From a virus: 22,090 bases of DNA. The stretch is taken from positions 1-22,090 of the IMG/VR virus record IMGVR_UViG_3300048768_000026; one strand, 5' to 3'. Made by a program: the position numbers and the translations under genes. Below are positions 6,426-12,900 of the stretch, piece by piece. The notes under the pieces were generated by a model. The model was given only the letters and a program-made list of their open reading frames with translations, was not told the DNA's origin and did not search any database. The number at the start of each line of letters is the position of its first letter. Position 1 is the first letter of the stretch.

Positions 6426-6952
6426 CGGTCGCCACCGCTCGATCCGCGCGCCATGCGCCACTCACGCCACTTCTCAAGATCGGCCGCGGGCGCAGTCAAG
6501 AAGTTGGCGAAGTGAGCACTCGCCCACGAAGGATGGATGCGCCAGTAGCGGGTGAGGTCCGGGAAGACCTCCCGGACGAACTCCGTGCCGCACGTGCCAC
6601 ATGTCCACGATGTTGTCGGGGAGTTTTGGAACAAAAACGGCGCGAGCCCTGCCCGGCAGCACTTGTCGGCGTCCTCATCGATGACGTTGAGTGGCCCGTT
6701 ATCGGTTGCGGGCCACTCTGCTCTGGCTGTTGACTGTGCGCCCTCCTTTCCGTAGATCAAAACCGATGCGCCGCTGGTATTCCGCAGAAATGAGCCCTTA
6801 CTCGGTGCGGCCAGCAGCGCGGCATAGTGCGCGGCTGTCCATCCGGCCCGCGCGTACAGCGTTCCGTCGCGGTAGCGCACCAGCAGCACTCCGTCCGGCT
6901 CGATCAGCCCCACCGCGGCGATGTGCGAGGATTCTACGGGCGTCATTGTCAT
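6422..6952 (-). CDS. KTSC-like domain protein with zinc-knuckle (176 aa)
   Basis: ATG 6952 overlaps the portal stop as ATGA, with GGAG 8 nt upstream; the frame is open further upstream but that part lies inside the portal gene. Residues about 18-50 (VLLVRYRDGTLYARAGWTA, then LLAAPSKGSFLRNT) follow the pattern of the KTSC domain: a beta-hairpin with YRDG-LY, then an S-K-G-S-F turn. Around residue 100 a CGTCGTEFV segment forms half of a zinc-ribbon, with a further Cys pair just before it (DKCCRAG). The C-terminus is Trp-rich. KTSC-type proteins occur in phages and near lysyl-tRNA synthetase genes, but their function is not established. The position between portal and minor head protein suggests a head-associated or accessory role, which is inference. 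Confidence 0.55.
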   Translation of the reverse strand: MTMTPVESSHIAAVGLIEPDGVLLVRYRDGTLYARAGWTAAHYAALLAAPSKGSFLRNTSGASVLIYGKEGAQSTARAEWPATDNGPLNVIDEDADKCCRAGLAPFLFQNSPTTSWTCGTCGTEFVREVFPDLTRYWRIHPSWASAHFANFLTAPAADLEKWREWRMARGSSGGDR

Positions 6953-8952
6953 CCGTGCAGCTCCATCGTGTCGGCCAGCCGCCGCAACGCCGCCGCCGCC
7001 TCTTTCTGCTGTTTCGGCGCGGGCGCGGCCGGCTCCGAAGGATTTCCGCCCGGTTGCGCCGTCGCTACAGCGTTTGGCGCTGGTTGTACTCCGCCCTGGG
7101 CTGGCAGTTTCGGCACCGGCGGCGGCAAAACCTCTTTCGTCCGGTCGGGGTCGTATTCCTTTTCGGGGTACTGTTTTTCGGCCTCTTCGTCGCCGTCTTC
7201 CACATCCAACTGCCGGTATAGCACCTTGACGCCTACCTTTTCGTCGATCCCCACTACCTGACCACCGTGATTTCCGAGCGTCATGGCTTGGACCGTCGCC
7301 CCGATCAGCGCCGGGACATCGCCCTCGCGGATCGCGGGCCACGTAACGCGGACCTCGATATCGTCACTTCGCTTGTTTTTGGCCTCCGCATAGCGCCACC
7401 CGCCTGACGGCAGGCGCACGCGCTCCGCCTCCCGGATGCGGATAGCACCGGGGTCCGGGCAGGATTCGCGGAGCTTGCCGCCGGGGGCTTTGAGCGATCT
7501 CTTGAGTACGTAGGTGAGCAAAACCACCAGGTCTTCCGTCCACTCTTCCTGGAGGCTTAGAAACACGGTTTCCGTGGGCCTGTCGAGGCTGGTCGCTGTC
7601 GCCAGATTGCCAGTGCTTACGTCGCCCAAAAAAGTCTCTGGAACGCCCATCACCATGCAGCACATCAATTTGTACTGCCGGACATCTTCGGGGCTGAACG
7701 TCGAGCCCTGGACTTTGAACGCCTCCATTGTCGTTCCCGGCCCCGAGATAAACGTGGACCCCGCGATGGCCGGAGGGTTGCTATCCCAGATCGGAGCGCC
7801 CGGCCCCACTTGGGTTTGCAGTTGTTGCTTGATGCCCTCGATAGCCGCCTGGCCGCCCTTGGTGGTGACGGTCGATGCGTATTGGCTGAGACTCTGCCGC
7901 ACGGAAGCGCAAGCCTCCAGAAAACGCCGCGCTTCTTTTGCCCAGTCGATCATTGGATAAATACGCGGGCATCCGAAGAGCCACTTGCCAACAGCGCCAA
8001 CCTTGCGGTGGTGCACAGGGCTGTCCCACATCACCGGATGGCCTTGGATCTCCGTCAACTTCGGCTCCGGCGGCCGGCACTCGGCGGGGTCGTAGTTCAG
8101 TGCCGGATACCAAGCCTCACGCGTCACTGTCGCAGATGCAGCGGTCTGTGCATCGTGGGCGCGCTGTGTCCACACACGGCGGTAGTAGCGCGGGAGATCT
8201 GCATCCTCCGGGTCCGTCCAAATGTCCTGTATCTCCGTGGCATCGATCATACGGACATCGACATCTCCCGTGCCGGGGTCGGAAAACATAGTGAAAAACA
8301 GATTCCCGTCATGGTCCTTGGATCGCTGCAAGGCCATCAGCGCAACGCGTCCCAGCACTTTCTGATTGCGCGCAAAAAAATCGTCGATCAAATTGTTCGC
8401 GTTCGGGTCATTCGTCGTGGCGTCGAAGCCGCGCGCAAACACGTACTGGGCGTTTACGTCTACTAGCCGCCGAACGATGGGATTTTTGATAGAATACAAC
8501 CGGCAAATCAGAATGATTTGCTGAATCCCCCAGCGAGAGAATTCGAGCCCCGAGTAATTGATCTCGCGCTGCCACCCGACGTTTTGCAGCAGCAGCTCGT
8601 ACATGCCATACGCGCCGGTGGGGCTGATCTCACCCACCGGGCCGGCCTCACGGAGACGTAGCGCCTCCCGGAGCGGCTTGCTGGCGTAGGCCATAGCATC
8701 CACATCGCCGGGTGCCCACGGGCCAGAGCCGCACATGGCCTGTGCTTCCACCATCTCAGCGAGGAATTGCTTTGCGCGATCTTGCTCTAGCGCCTGCCGA
8801 GCCTGTGATTCGGACAGCGCGATTGTCAACGCCCTGTTGGTTTCGCGCTCGCGCTGTAGGTTGGATTCGTAGCGCGATCCAGCGGCGAGCGCGGAGGAAA
8901 GGACTTGCGTCGGCTGCGGTCTGCGGAGCCACGACTCGAGGAAACGTCTCAT
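6949..8952 (-). CDS. Portal protein
   Basis: This 667-aa protein would form the portal ring at the capsid vertex through which DNA is packaged. Family features include an N-terminal helical segment, the GLEFSRWGIQQIILICRLY region leading into NPIVRRLVDVNAQYVFARG, a central WYPALNYDP/KWLFGCPRIYPMIDWAK region, then the LMCCMVMGVPETFLGD and ATATSLDRPTE motifs in the part that precedes the crown, and a C-terminal Pro/Ala/Gln-rich tail from about residue 600. It is longer than typical HK97-type portals (about 400-500 aa), mainly because of the N-terminal extension and the tail. There is no Shine-Dalgarno; the ATG is seven bases after the previous stop and six bases after TATAAT. It is separated from the terminase by the glycosyltransferase island, whereas portal and terminase are usually adjacent. 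Confidence 0.85.
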   Translation of the reverse strand: MRRFLESWLRRPQPTQVLSSALAAGSRYESNLQRERETNRALTIALSESQARQALEQDRAKQFLAEMVEAQAMCGSGPWAPGDVDAMAYASKPLREALRLREAGPVGEISPTGAYGMYELLLQNVGWQREINYSGLEFSRWGIQQIILICRLYSIKNPIVRRLVDVNAQYVFARGFDATTNDPNANNLIDDFFARNQKVLGRVALMALQRSKDHDGNLFFTMFSDPGTGDVDVRMIDATEIQDIWTDPEDADLPRYYRRVWTQRAHDAQTAASATVTREAWYPALNYDPAECRPPEPKLTEIQGHPVMWDSPVHHRKVGAVGKWLFGCPRIYPMIDWAKEARRFLEACASVRQSLSQYASTVTTKGGQAAIEGIKQQLQTQVGPGAPIWDSNPPAIAGSTFISGPGTTMEAFKVQGSTFSPEDVRQYKLMCCMVMGVPETFLGDVSTGNLATATSLDRPTETVFLSLQEEWTEDLVVLLTYVLKRSLKAPGGKLRESCPDPGAIRIREAERVRLPSGGWRYAEAKNKRSDDIEVRVTWPAIREGDVPALIGATVQAMTLGNHGGQVVGIDEKVGVKVLYRQLDVEDGDEEAEKQYPEKEYDPDRTKEVLPPPVPKLPAQGGVQPAPNAVATAQPGGNPSEPAAPAPKQQKEAAAALRRLADTMELHG

Positions 8953-8958
8953 GGCCCG

Positions 8959-8986
8959 ATTATACGCCCGGTAGCGGCGATGTCGT
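8959..8986 (-). promoter_or_regulatory. Possible leaderless-type promoter for the portal/head operon
   Basis: On the minus strand ACGACA (8986-8981), a 16-bp spacer, TATAAT (8964-8959), six bases and the portal ATG (8952). The -10 is perfect and the -35 matches 4/6. Spacing equals that of the plus-strand promoter at 4384-4411. Because the box overlaps the stop codon of the preceding gene (GTA TAA T), chance or simple translational reinitiation is a real alternative. Confidence 0.4.
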
Positions 8987-9712
8987 GTCCTTCCAGAATT
9001 TCAGCTTGTCCCGGTCCCAGCAGAATGGCTCCCCGTAGCCGTCCAGGTGCGAACCCCAGCCCTTGGCGAGTTCCGATGGAACCCGCCGTGCCTTGCGTTG
9101 CGCCACACGGGCGCGGGCCTGCTGCGGAGTCCGAAACGGGTAGTGTTTCATCGTGAATTGCAGTGGGAATATGCGCATCCCTGGGAATTGGACCTCATGG
9201 CCGCCCCCGCCCAACACTACGCGCCCGACGTTCTTCCACAATTTCCGATTTGGAATCCGGCTGATGCAGTCCGCCTCGTCGTAATGGTGGAAATACGCCT
9301 CGGGACTGGCATCCGTGGGCCACTCGCCATCGCAGCAGTAGAACTGGTAGACATGGAAATCGATGGCGTTGAATCCGAACTCATCGACGCGCACTACGCT
9401 CCGCGCCAGCGTCTCGCCGGGAACTGGGCTCCGGCGCCACTCATCGGCATCCGTGTAAAGGCACCAATGCGCGTTGCTTGATTCTGCCAGGTCCTCGATA
9501 CGGTGCAAGATCTGCTGGTGGCGGTTGTAAGGGTCCGGGCCTGTGCCGGGGAATCGCTCCGCAGAATCCGCACACCGGCAGGCGATGTCGTAACTTCCGT
9601 CCGTAGACCAGCCATCAATCACATGGACGGTGACGCCCTGCTCGTGCAGGTGGCGCAGCGTGTGCGGCAGGATGTCTGCCTCGTTGAAGCACGGGAGAAA
9701 CGCTTGGATCAC
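8960..9712 (-). CDS. Family 2-type glycosyltransferase
   Basis: The start is GTG 9712, which overlaps the previous stop as GTGA and has a near-perfect GGAGGTGA ribosome site; the longer in-frame ATG lies inside the upstream gene. The 250-aa product begins with a GT-A fold: FLPCFNEADILPHTLRHL (residues 5-22), VHVIDGWSTDGSYDIA, and a DXD-type metal/nucleotide-sugar site YTDADEW (DAD at 88-90). A Trp/His-rich acceptor region follows (FYCCDGEWPTD, then MKHYPFRTPQQARAR). It is the last of three glycosyltransferase genes in one coupled operon. Substrate and acceptor are unknown; candidates are virion proteins, modified DNA bases or host surface glycans. It would act in the cytoplasm, with no membrane segment visible. 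Confidence 0.75.
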   Translation of the reverse strand: MIQAFLPCFNEADILPHTLRHLHEQGVTVHVIDGWSTDGSYDIACRCADSAERFPGTGPDPYNRHQQILHRIEDLAESSNAHWCLYTDADEWRRSPVPGETLARSVVRVDEFGFNAIDFHVYQFYCCDGEWPTDASPEAYFHHYDEADCISRIPNRKLWKNVGRVVLGGGGHEVQFPGMRIFPLQFTMKHYPFRTPQQARARVAQRKARRVPSELAKGWGSHLDGYGEPFCWDRDKLKFWKDTTSPLPGV

Positions 9713-10578
9713 GGTGTCACCTCCCGTGCATTGCGCCACGCCTCGAGATCGTCTTCCCATCGCTTGTGTAGCGCTGCGTTCTCTTCCAGCGACTTCGCGT
9801 AGGGCTTCGCGTAGGGCTTCGGCTGTACGTGCGGCGCCCACCACGACGGCTCGCCGGTGCGCGGCGAAACCCCCCATTTATCCTCGAAAACCTTCTCGTG
9901 CAATCGCACGTCTGCCGGGTGTTCGGGGTCCGCGCGGAAGGTGCTCTTGAGCCTCGTGTGGTTGACCACGACATCGTTCTCCACGGCCAGCTTCAGGCCG
10001 GCTCCGCGGACCCGCCAGCAGTAATCATCATCGTCGCAACCGTAGCCGCGCGGGCCGGGGCCTCCCGCATTGACTCCGAACCGCTCATCTAGCAGGCCGA
10101 TCTTGTCGATCACCCAACGCGGGATGTAAACGCAGATGAAGGCCAGCATGGTAGATTCATCATGCAGCATGGGCTCGACATGGTATCCGCCCGCGCCGTC
10201 GGGCACGTAGCGCGCATCACAATGTACCTGTGACGGCGTGCCGCAGGAATCGCAGGACGCCGCGATCACGCCGTACTCGGGATGCTTCGCGGCGTCCCGT
10301 GCGAGCCGCGCGAGTCCTCTCGGCGTCTCCAGGAGCGCATCATCGTTCAAGATCACCACGTCATCATCTCCGGCGGCCTGGATACCGAGGTTCACGTTGC
10401 GGGAGAAAACGAACGGCTTTACGCCGTACACGCGCTCGACACCGGCGATTGGCGGCAACCCGCTATCCGTGTCATCCACAACCACCTCGCGGCATGTCTC
10501 ACCGGCCGTCCGCAGATAGCAAAGGCACATCCGCAGGTTGCGCTCGTTGCGCGTAGGGATCACGACGGAGTAAGTCAT
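9709..10578 (-). CDS. Family 2 glycosyltransferase
   Basis: The 289-aa product starts at ATG 10578, overlapping the micro-ORF stop as ATGA; an alternative in-frame ATG is three codons upstream. Motifs of a GT-A glycosyltransferase are clear: YSVVIPTRNERNL at residues 3-15, FVFSRNVNLGIQAA, VVILNDDALL (DD at 79-80), and a C-terminal acceptor/base region IGLLDERFG, then YGCDDDDYCWRVRGAGLKL, equivalent to the E-x-D-x-C/D-WR element of this family. The C-terminus has a small duplication (KPYAKPYAK), encoded by the repeated 12-mer near 9800. It is translationally coupled to the following glycosyltransferase. The acceptor is unknown. Confidence 0.85.
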   Translation of the reverse strand: MTYSVVIPTRNERNLRMCLCYLRTAGETCREVVVDDTDSGLPPIAGVERVYGVKPFVFSRNVNLGIQAAGDDDVVILNDDALLETPRGLARLARDAAKHPEYGVIAASCDSCGTPSQVHCDARYVPDGAGGYHVEPMLHDESTMLAFICVYIPRWVIDKIGLLDERFGVNAGGPGPRGYGCDDDDYCWRVRGAGLKLAVENDVVVNHTRLKSTFRADPEHPADVRLHEKVFEDKWGVSPRTGEPSWWAPHVQPKPYAKPYAKSLEENAALHKRWEDDLEAWRNAREVTP

Positions 10579-10622
10579 GCACACCACATCTCGACGCGTG
10601 CCTTAATTTCCTCTATAGTCAT
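10575..10622 (-). CDS. 15-codon micro-ORF bridging two genes by ATGA overlaps
   Basis: ATG 10622 overlaps the stop of the 76-aa gene as ATGA, and the TGA at 10577-10575 overlaps the ATG of the glycosyltransferase, again as ATGA. The encoded peptide is MTIEEIKARVEMWCA, which looks like a plausible amphipathic helix start rather than random sequence. It fills the junction exactly, so ribosomes could pass 10619 to 10578 without dissociating. It may be a translational coupler, a genuine microprotein or the surviving N-terminus of a deleted gene. Evidence is purely architectural. Confidence 0.45.
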   Translation of the reverse strand: MTIEEIKARVEMWCA

Positions 10623-10849
10623 AATTCCAGCCCCCTTTCGATTCTAAGAATTTTGTTCTGCCCCTTCAGGTTGCACGCCCAGCACACGCCGTGTTCTTCT
10701 CCGTAGCTGATGGCGCAATCAATGGCGTTACCGACATTGCCGGTTCCAGGACAGGAATTTTCCTCGATGGTGAATTCCAGATTGTCGGCGTACTGATCTT
10801 CGACCATCACCTCCACTTCGAGCGTGCATTGGACGGTGACTCTAACCAC
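10619..10849 (-). CDS. Small cysteine-containing protein of unknown function (76 aa)
   Basis: I place the start at GTG 10849 because GGCGGAGG lies six bases upstream; the frame extends nine codons further to GTG 10876, which has no ribosome site. The protein has an N-terminal beta-type VRVTVQCTLEVEVMVEDQYADNL segment, then an acidic stretch and a Cys cluster: NSCPG, NAIDCAISYG and GVCWACNLKG. The last pair (C-x2-C) could bind a metal. The end is KILRIERGLEL, with the stop overlapping the micro-ORF as ATGA. I do not recognise a family. The 60 bp between its start and the methyltransferase stop show only the ribosome site. Confidence 0.55.
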   Translation of the reverse strand: MVRVTVQCTLEVEVMVEDQYADNLEFTIEENSCPGTGNVGNAIDCAISYGEEHGVCWACNLKGQNKILRIERGLEL

Positions 10850-10909
10850 CAAACGCCTCCGCCCAGTGCTGTCCACATCCGGGAGTGCTCCGGTCTCGGC
10901 TTCTGTTTC

Positions 10910-11392
10910 TCACTTTACGGCCTCCAGTTTTGCCGAGAACTTCCAGACCTCGCAGCGCACGCCCCCGCGCCCTGCGAAATCAGTGTACACCCGCTCCGTA
11001 ACTTCCAGCACGCGGAACCGCGCCACAATGCCATAGGCGCGCGAGAATCGCTGGTGCGCCGGTGAGCCATCCTCGAAATACTGGAGGCTGTTCGGCGTCC
11101 ACGGAGATACGTGGGTGGGGTCCTGCCACTGACCGGCACCCTTAGCGGCGTCGGGACACTCCATTCGCAGGATGCCGCCGGGCTTGAGCACGCGGTGCGC
11201 TTCGTTCATCGTCAGGATTCGATTTGGTAGATGCTCGAAAATGTCTGCTGCGTAAATCTCATCGACCGTCGAGTCCGCAAACTGCCATGGCTCTGCGAGA
11301 TTCATAACCAAGTCCACGCCGGGGAGTCTCACGCGGTCTACGTTTACCCAGCCGGGCCGAATGTCATCCGAGCATCCGAGGTTCAGTCTCAT
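10910..11392 (-). CDS. Class I SAM-dependent methyltransferase (small molecule/sugar type)
   Basis: ATG 11392 overlaps the previous stop as ATGA. The 160-aa product begins MRLNLGCSDDIRPGWVNVD, the motif I glycine-rich SAM loop with an acidic motif II, then DLAADIFEHLPN-type sequence (AADIFEHLP at residues 48-56) and VLKPGGILRMECPD at residues 68-81. The DPTHVSPWTPNSLQYFE block is seen in methyltransferases located in polysaccharide and phage glycosylation clusters. It lacks any DNA methylase motif. It sits between two glycosyltransferase genes, so methylation of a transferred sugar is the likely role; this is inferred from context. It is shorter than many relatives (about 200 aa) but contains the complete core. 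Confidence 0.8.
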   Translation of the reverse strand: MRLNLGCSDDIRPGWVNVDRVRLPGVDLVMNLAEPWQFADSTVDEIYAADIFEHLPNRILTMNEAHRVLKPGGILRMECPDAAKGAGQWQDPTHVSPWTPNSLQYFEDGSPAHQRFSRAYGIVARFRVLEVTERVYTDFAGRGGVRCEVWKFSAKLEAVK

Positions 11393-12183
11393 AGTACGAT
11401 CTCCCGCAATTCCCGCTCTGTTTCCTCCGCCGCCAACGTCGGGACGGCCCCCATCGCCATCGCGCAATACGAGTTCCACTCCGGAGCCGGCCGCCACTCC
11501 GGCGCGCTCCGCAGCATCACGGAGCGGTCGTAGGCTTCGGTGTTGGTCCCGTGGATGCCACACACCATGCGCGGATGCGCGTCTCCAATCGACGGATTAC
11601 CAAGGCACTTCTCCGCGTTCTTCAGCCACCAGCGCCGGTCTTCGTGGATCGCGTCGTCAAACGGGCATGATTCCCACGCCGAGCGCCAGTAGCACATCGA
11701 TGTTCCGAGCACGTAGCGCTGGTCTCCGTGGCTGTAGAGCCAGGCCTCGTTGCGCGGCAGATCAATGATTTTTTTCCATCCCGTCGAATTGTTTTTTCCG
11801 TGGCGCGTGTCCCAAAACAGCACCTCCCGGTATCCGACGCAGGCTTTGCCGGTCGCTTGCAGCAGCGCTACCTGCTCCTCCAGGCGGCGCGGGTGGCTCC
11901 AATCGTCGGAATCCCAGTGCGCGATAATGTCGCAATGGCTGGCCAGCGAGTTTGCCGCATTGCGTAGCGCTCCAATGGTGTGGCGTTTCCATTTCTGCTG
12001 GCGGCAGACCGCCTCGCGCGAGCCGAAACAGAAGCACTCTGGGACCACCGGAGTCTCGCCGCTGTCGTAGACCAGCAGCCACTTGTTGCTGTAGGTTTGG
12101 GCGCGGAACGACGCGATAGCACGCGCCACCATCTCCGGGCGGCCGTCTGCGAGAAGAACAGCGCAAAGGCTAGGCGCTCGCAC
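11389..12183 (-). CDS. Glycosyltransferase, GT-A fold (family 2-like)
   Basis: GTG 12183 is chosen because an AAGGGGGTG ribosome site lies just upstream and the conserved fold starts immediately (APSLCAVLLADGRPEMVARAI); this gives 264 aa. The frame extends upstream but without homology-like sequence. Motifs: SFRAQTYSNKWLLVYDSG at residues 25-42, IGALRNAA, then AHWDSDDWSHPRRLEEQ with the DXD-type site at 91-94, and VGYREVLFWDT. The C-terminal half has a Trp-rich region and the HPRMVCGIHG motif. It is the first glycosyltransferase of the island, followed by the methyltransferase as ATGA. Donor and acceptor are unknown. Confidence 0.8.
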   Translation of the reverse strand: MRAPSLCAVLLADGRPEMVARAIASFRAQTYSNKWLLVYDSGETPVVPECFCFGSREAVCRQQKWKRHTIGALRNAANSLASHCDIIAHWDSDDWSHPRRLEEQVALLQATGKACVGYREVLFWDTRHGKNNSTGWKKIIDLPRNEAWLYSHGDQRYVLGTSMCYWRSAWESCPFDDAIHEDRRWWLKNAEKCLGNPSIGDAHPRMVCGIHGTNTEAYDRSVMLRSAPEWRPAPEWNSYCAMAMGAVPTLAAEETERELREIVL

Positions 12184-12265
12184 GCGGCACCCCCTTACGC
12201 AGGTAATTGGCGCACATGCGCTGTAGGCACTCGCCAACCATCACTAGCCATCCAAACGTAATCAT
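12170..12265 (-). CDS. 31-codon small ORF, hydrophobic N-terminus
   Basis: ATG 12265 overlaps the preceding stop as ATGA; TAG lies at 12172-12170, fourteen bases inside the following glycosyltransferase gene. The peptide starts MITFGWLVMVGECLQRM, which is hydrophobic, and ends basic (NYLRKGVPRASA). Its 3' part contains the ribosome site of the glycosyltransferase, so it may simply keep ribosomes moving into that gene. A small membrane peptide is also possible. Support is the coupling only. Confidence 0.4.
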   Translation of the reverse strand: MITFGWLVMVGECLQRMCANYLRKGVPRASA

Positions 12266-12645
12266 GCTGGCGAGAGCGGAGGAATCTCCCCGCGCCTGAC
12301 GATGAGGCTCGCATCGATCTTATACATGGGCTTCCGCATGTCCGTCCGGCTGTCACCTGGAGCCACCACATACTGCTCATGGCAAGTCACAGTGCCGACC
12401 ACTACGCCGTCAATCACCGATCCGGCAGGATCCCGGTAGCACACGTGGCTGTCAAGCTCGAATGTCTGGGGCAGCCCTTCGAAGACTGCCGGCAACTTCA
12501 GAATCCATTTATTGACATTCTCCTTTCGCATCTTGTCAAGCGGCGCGGCGTATTTGGCTAGATACCGGATCAGTCTATGGGCCTCCTGTAGCTGCTCGCG
12601 CGCCTCAGCCACTTTCACGAATCGTAATGGTATATCTACTGTCAT
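12262..12645 (-). CDS. Unknown phage protein with N-terminal helix and beta-rich C-terminus (127 aa)
   Basis: ATG 12645 overlaps the previous stop as ATGA and has AGGTGG upstream; the longer frame starting 12 codons earlier is in the upstream gene. Residues about 8-50 are predicted helical and charged (FVKVAEAREQLQEAHRL, PLDKMRKENVNKW). The C-terminal half alternates Val/Ile with polar residues (SHVCYRDPAGSVIDG, VVVGTVTCHEQYVV, YKIDASLIVRRGEI), suggesting a small beta-barrel. I recognise no family. It precedes the glycosyltransferase genes and is coupled to them, which is the only clue to its job. Confidence 0.6.
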   Translation of the reverse strand: MTVDIPLRFVKVAEAREQLQEAHRLIRYLAKYAAPLDKMRKENVNKWILKLPAVFEGLPQTFELDSHVCYRDPAGSVIDGVVVGTVTCHEQYVVAPGDSRTDMRKPMYKIDASLIVRRGEIPPLSPA

Positions 12646-12776
12646 GCTGGCCACCTGAACCGCTGCCAACACGTCGGGCACTCGTAGAGCGACGGCTCTC
12701 CGTGCCTGCCGAGCTGGACCAGCACCATGTTGGTGCTGTGGAAGTGCTCACACCACCATCGACGTAATCGTTTCAT
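12642..12776 (-). CDS. Small zinc-binding-type protein (44 aa)
   Basis: ATG 12776 has a CCGGAG Shine-Dalgarno six bases upstream; the frame continues 35 codons upstream into low-quality sequence without a ribosome site. The 44-aa protein is basic at the start (MKRLRRWWCEHFH) and ends with LYECPTCWQRFRWPA. The C-x2-H-x-H and C-x2-C groups could hold one zinc ion. This is the first gene after the large terminase and the head of the glycosyltransferase island; it is coupled to the next gene as ATGA. Function unknown. Confidence 0.6.
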   Translation of the reverse strand: MKRLRRWWCEHFHSTNMVLVQLGRHGEPSLYECPTCWQRFRWPA

Positions 12777-12787
12777 GTTTTCTCCGG

Positions 12788-12845
12788 GGGCCGGGAACGT
12801 CCGCGCGGGGAGAGGCCGTCCCGTTTGGTCATTTTCTCCCGGCCC
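12788..12845 (-). promoter_or_regulatory. Long inverted repeat in the only sizeable gap of the late block
   Basis: GGGCCGGGA (12788-12796) and its exact complement TCCCGGCCC (12837-12845) flank 40 bp that contain further GC-rich self-complementarity (CGGGACGG / CCGTCC-type). The structure lies in the 124-bp untranslated region between terminase (stop 12901) and the zinc-binding-type gene (ATG 12776). There is no T-run on the minus strand after the stem, so a classic intrinsic terminator is not supported. A weak promoter-like pair (TTGCAA, 18 bp, CACAAT on the minus strand, about 12855-12885) precedes it. It might be an attenuator or processing site. Confidence 0.35.
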
Positions 12846-12900
12846 GCTATTATTGTGCGCAGAAATGCGGCGGGTTTGCAATAGGGTATTTACCGGATGC

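Noticed and set aside
12837-12845. Inverted repeat as an intrinsic terminator
   Set aside because: The arms are 40 bp apart and no T-run follows on the minus strand.
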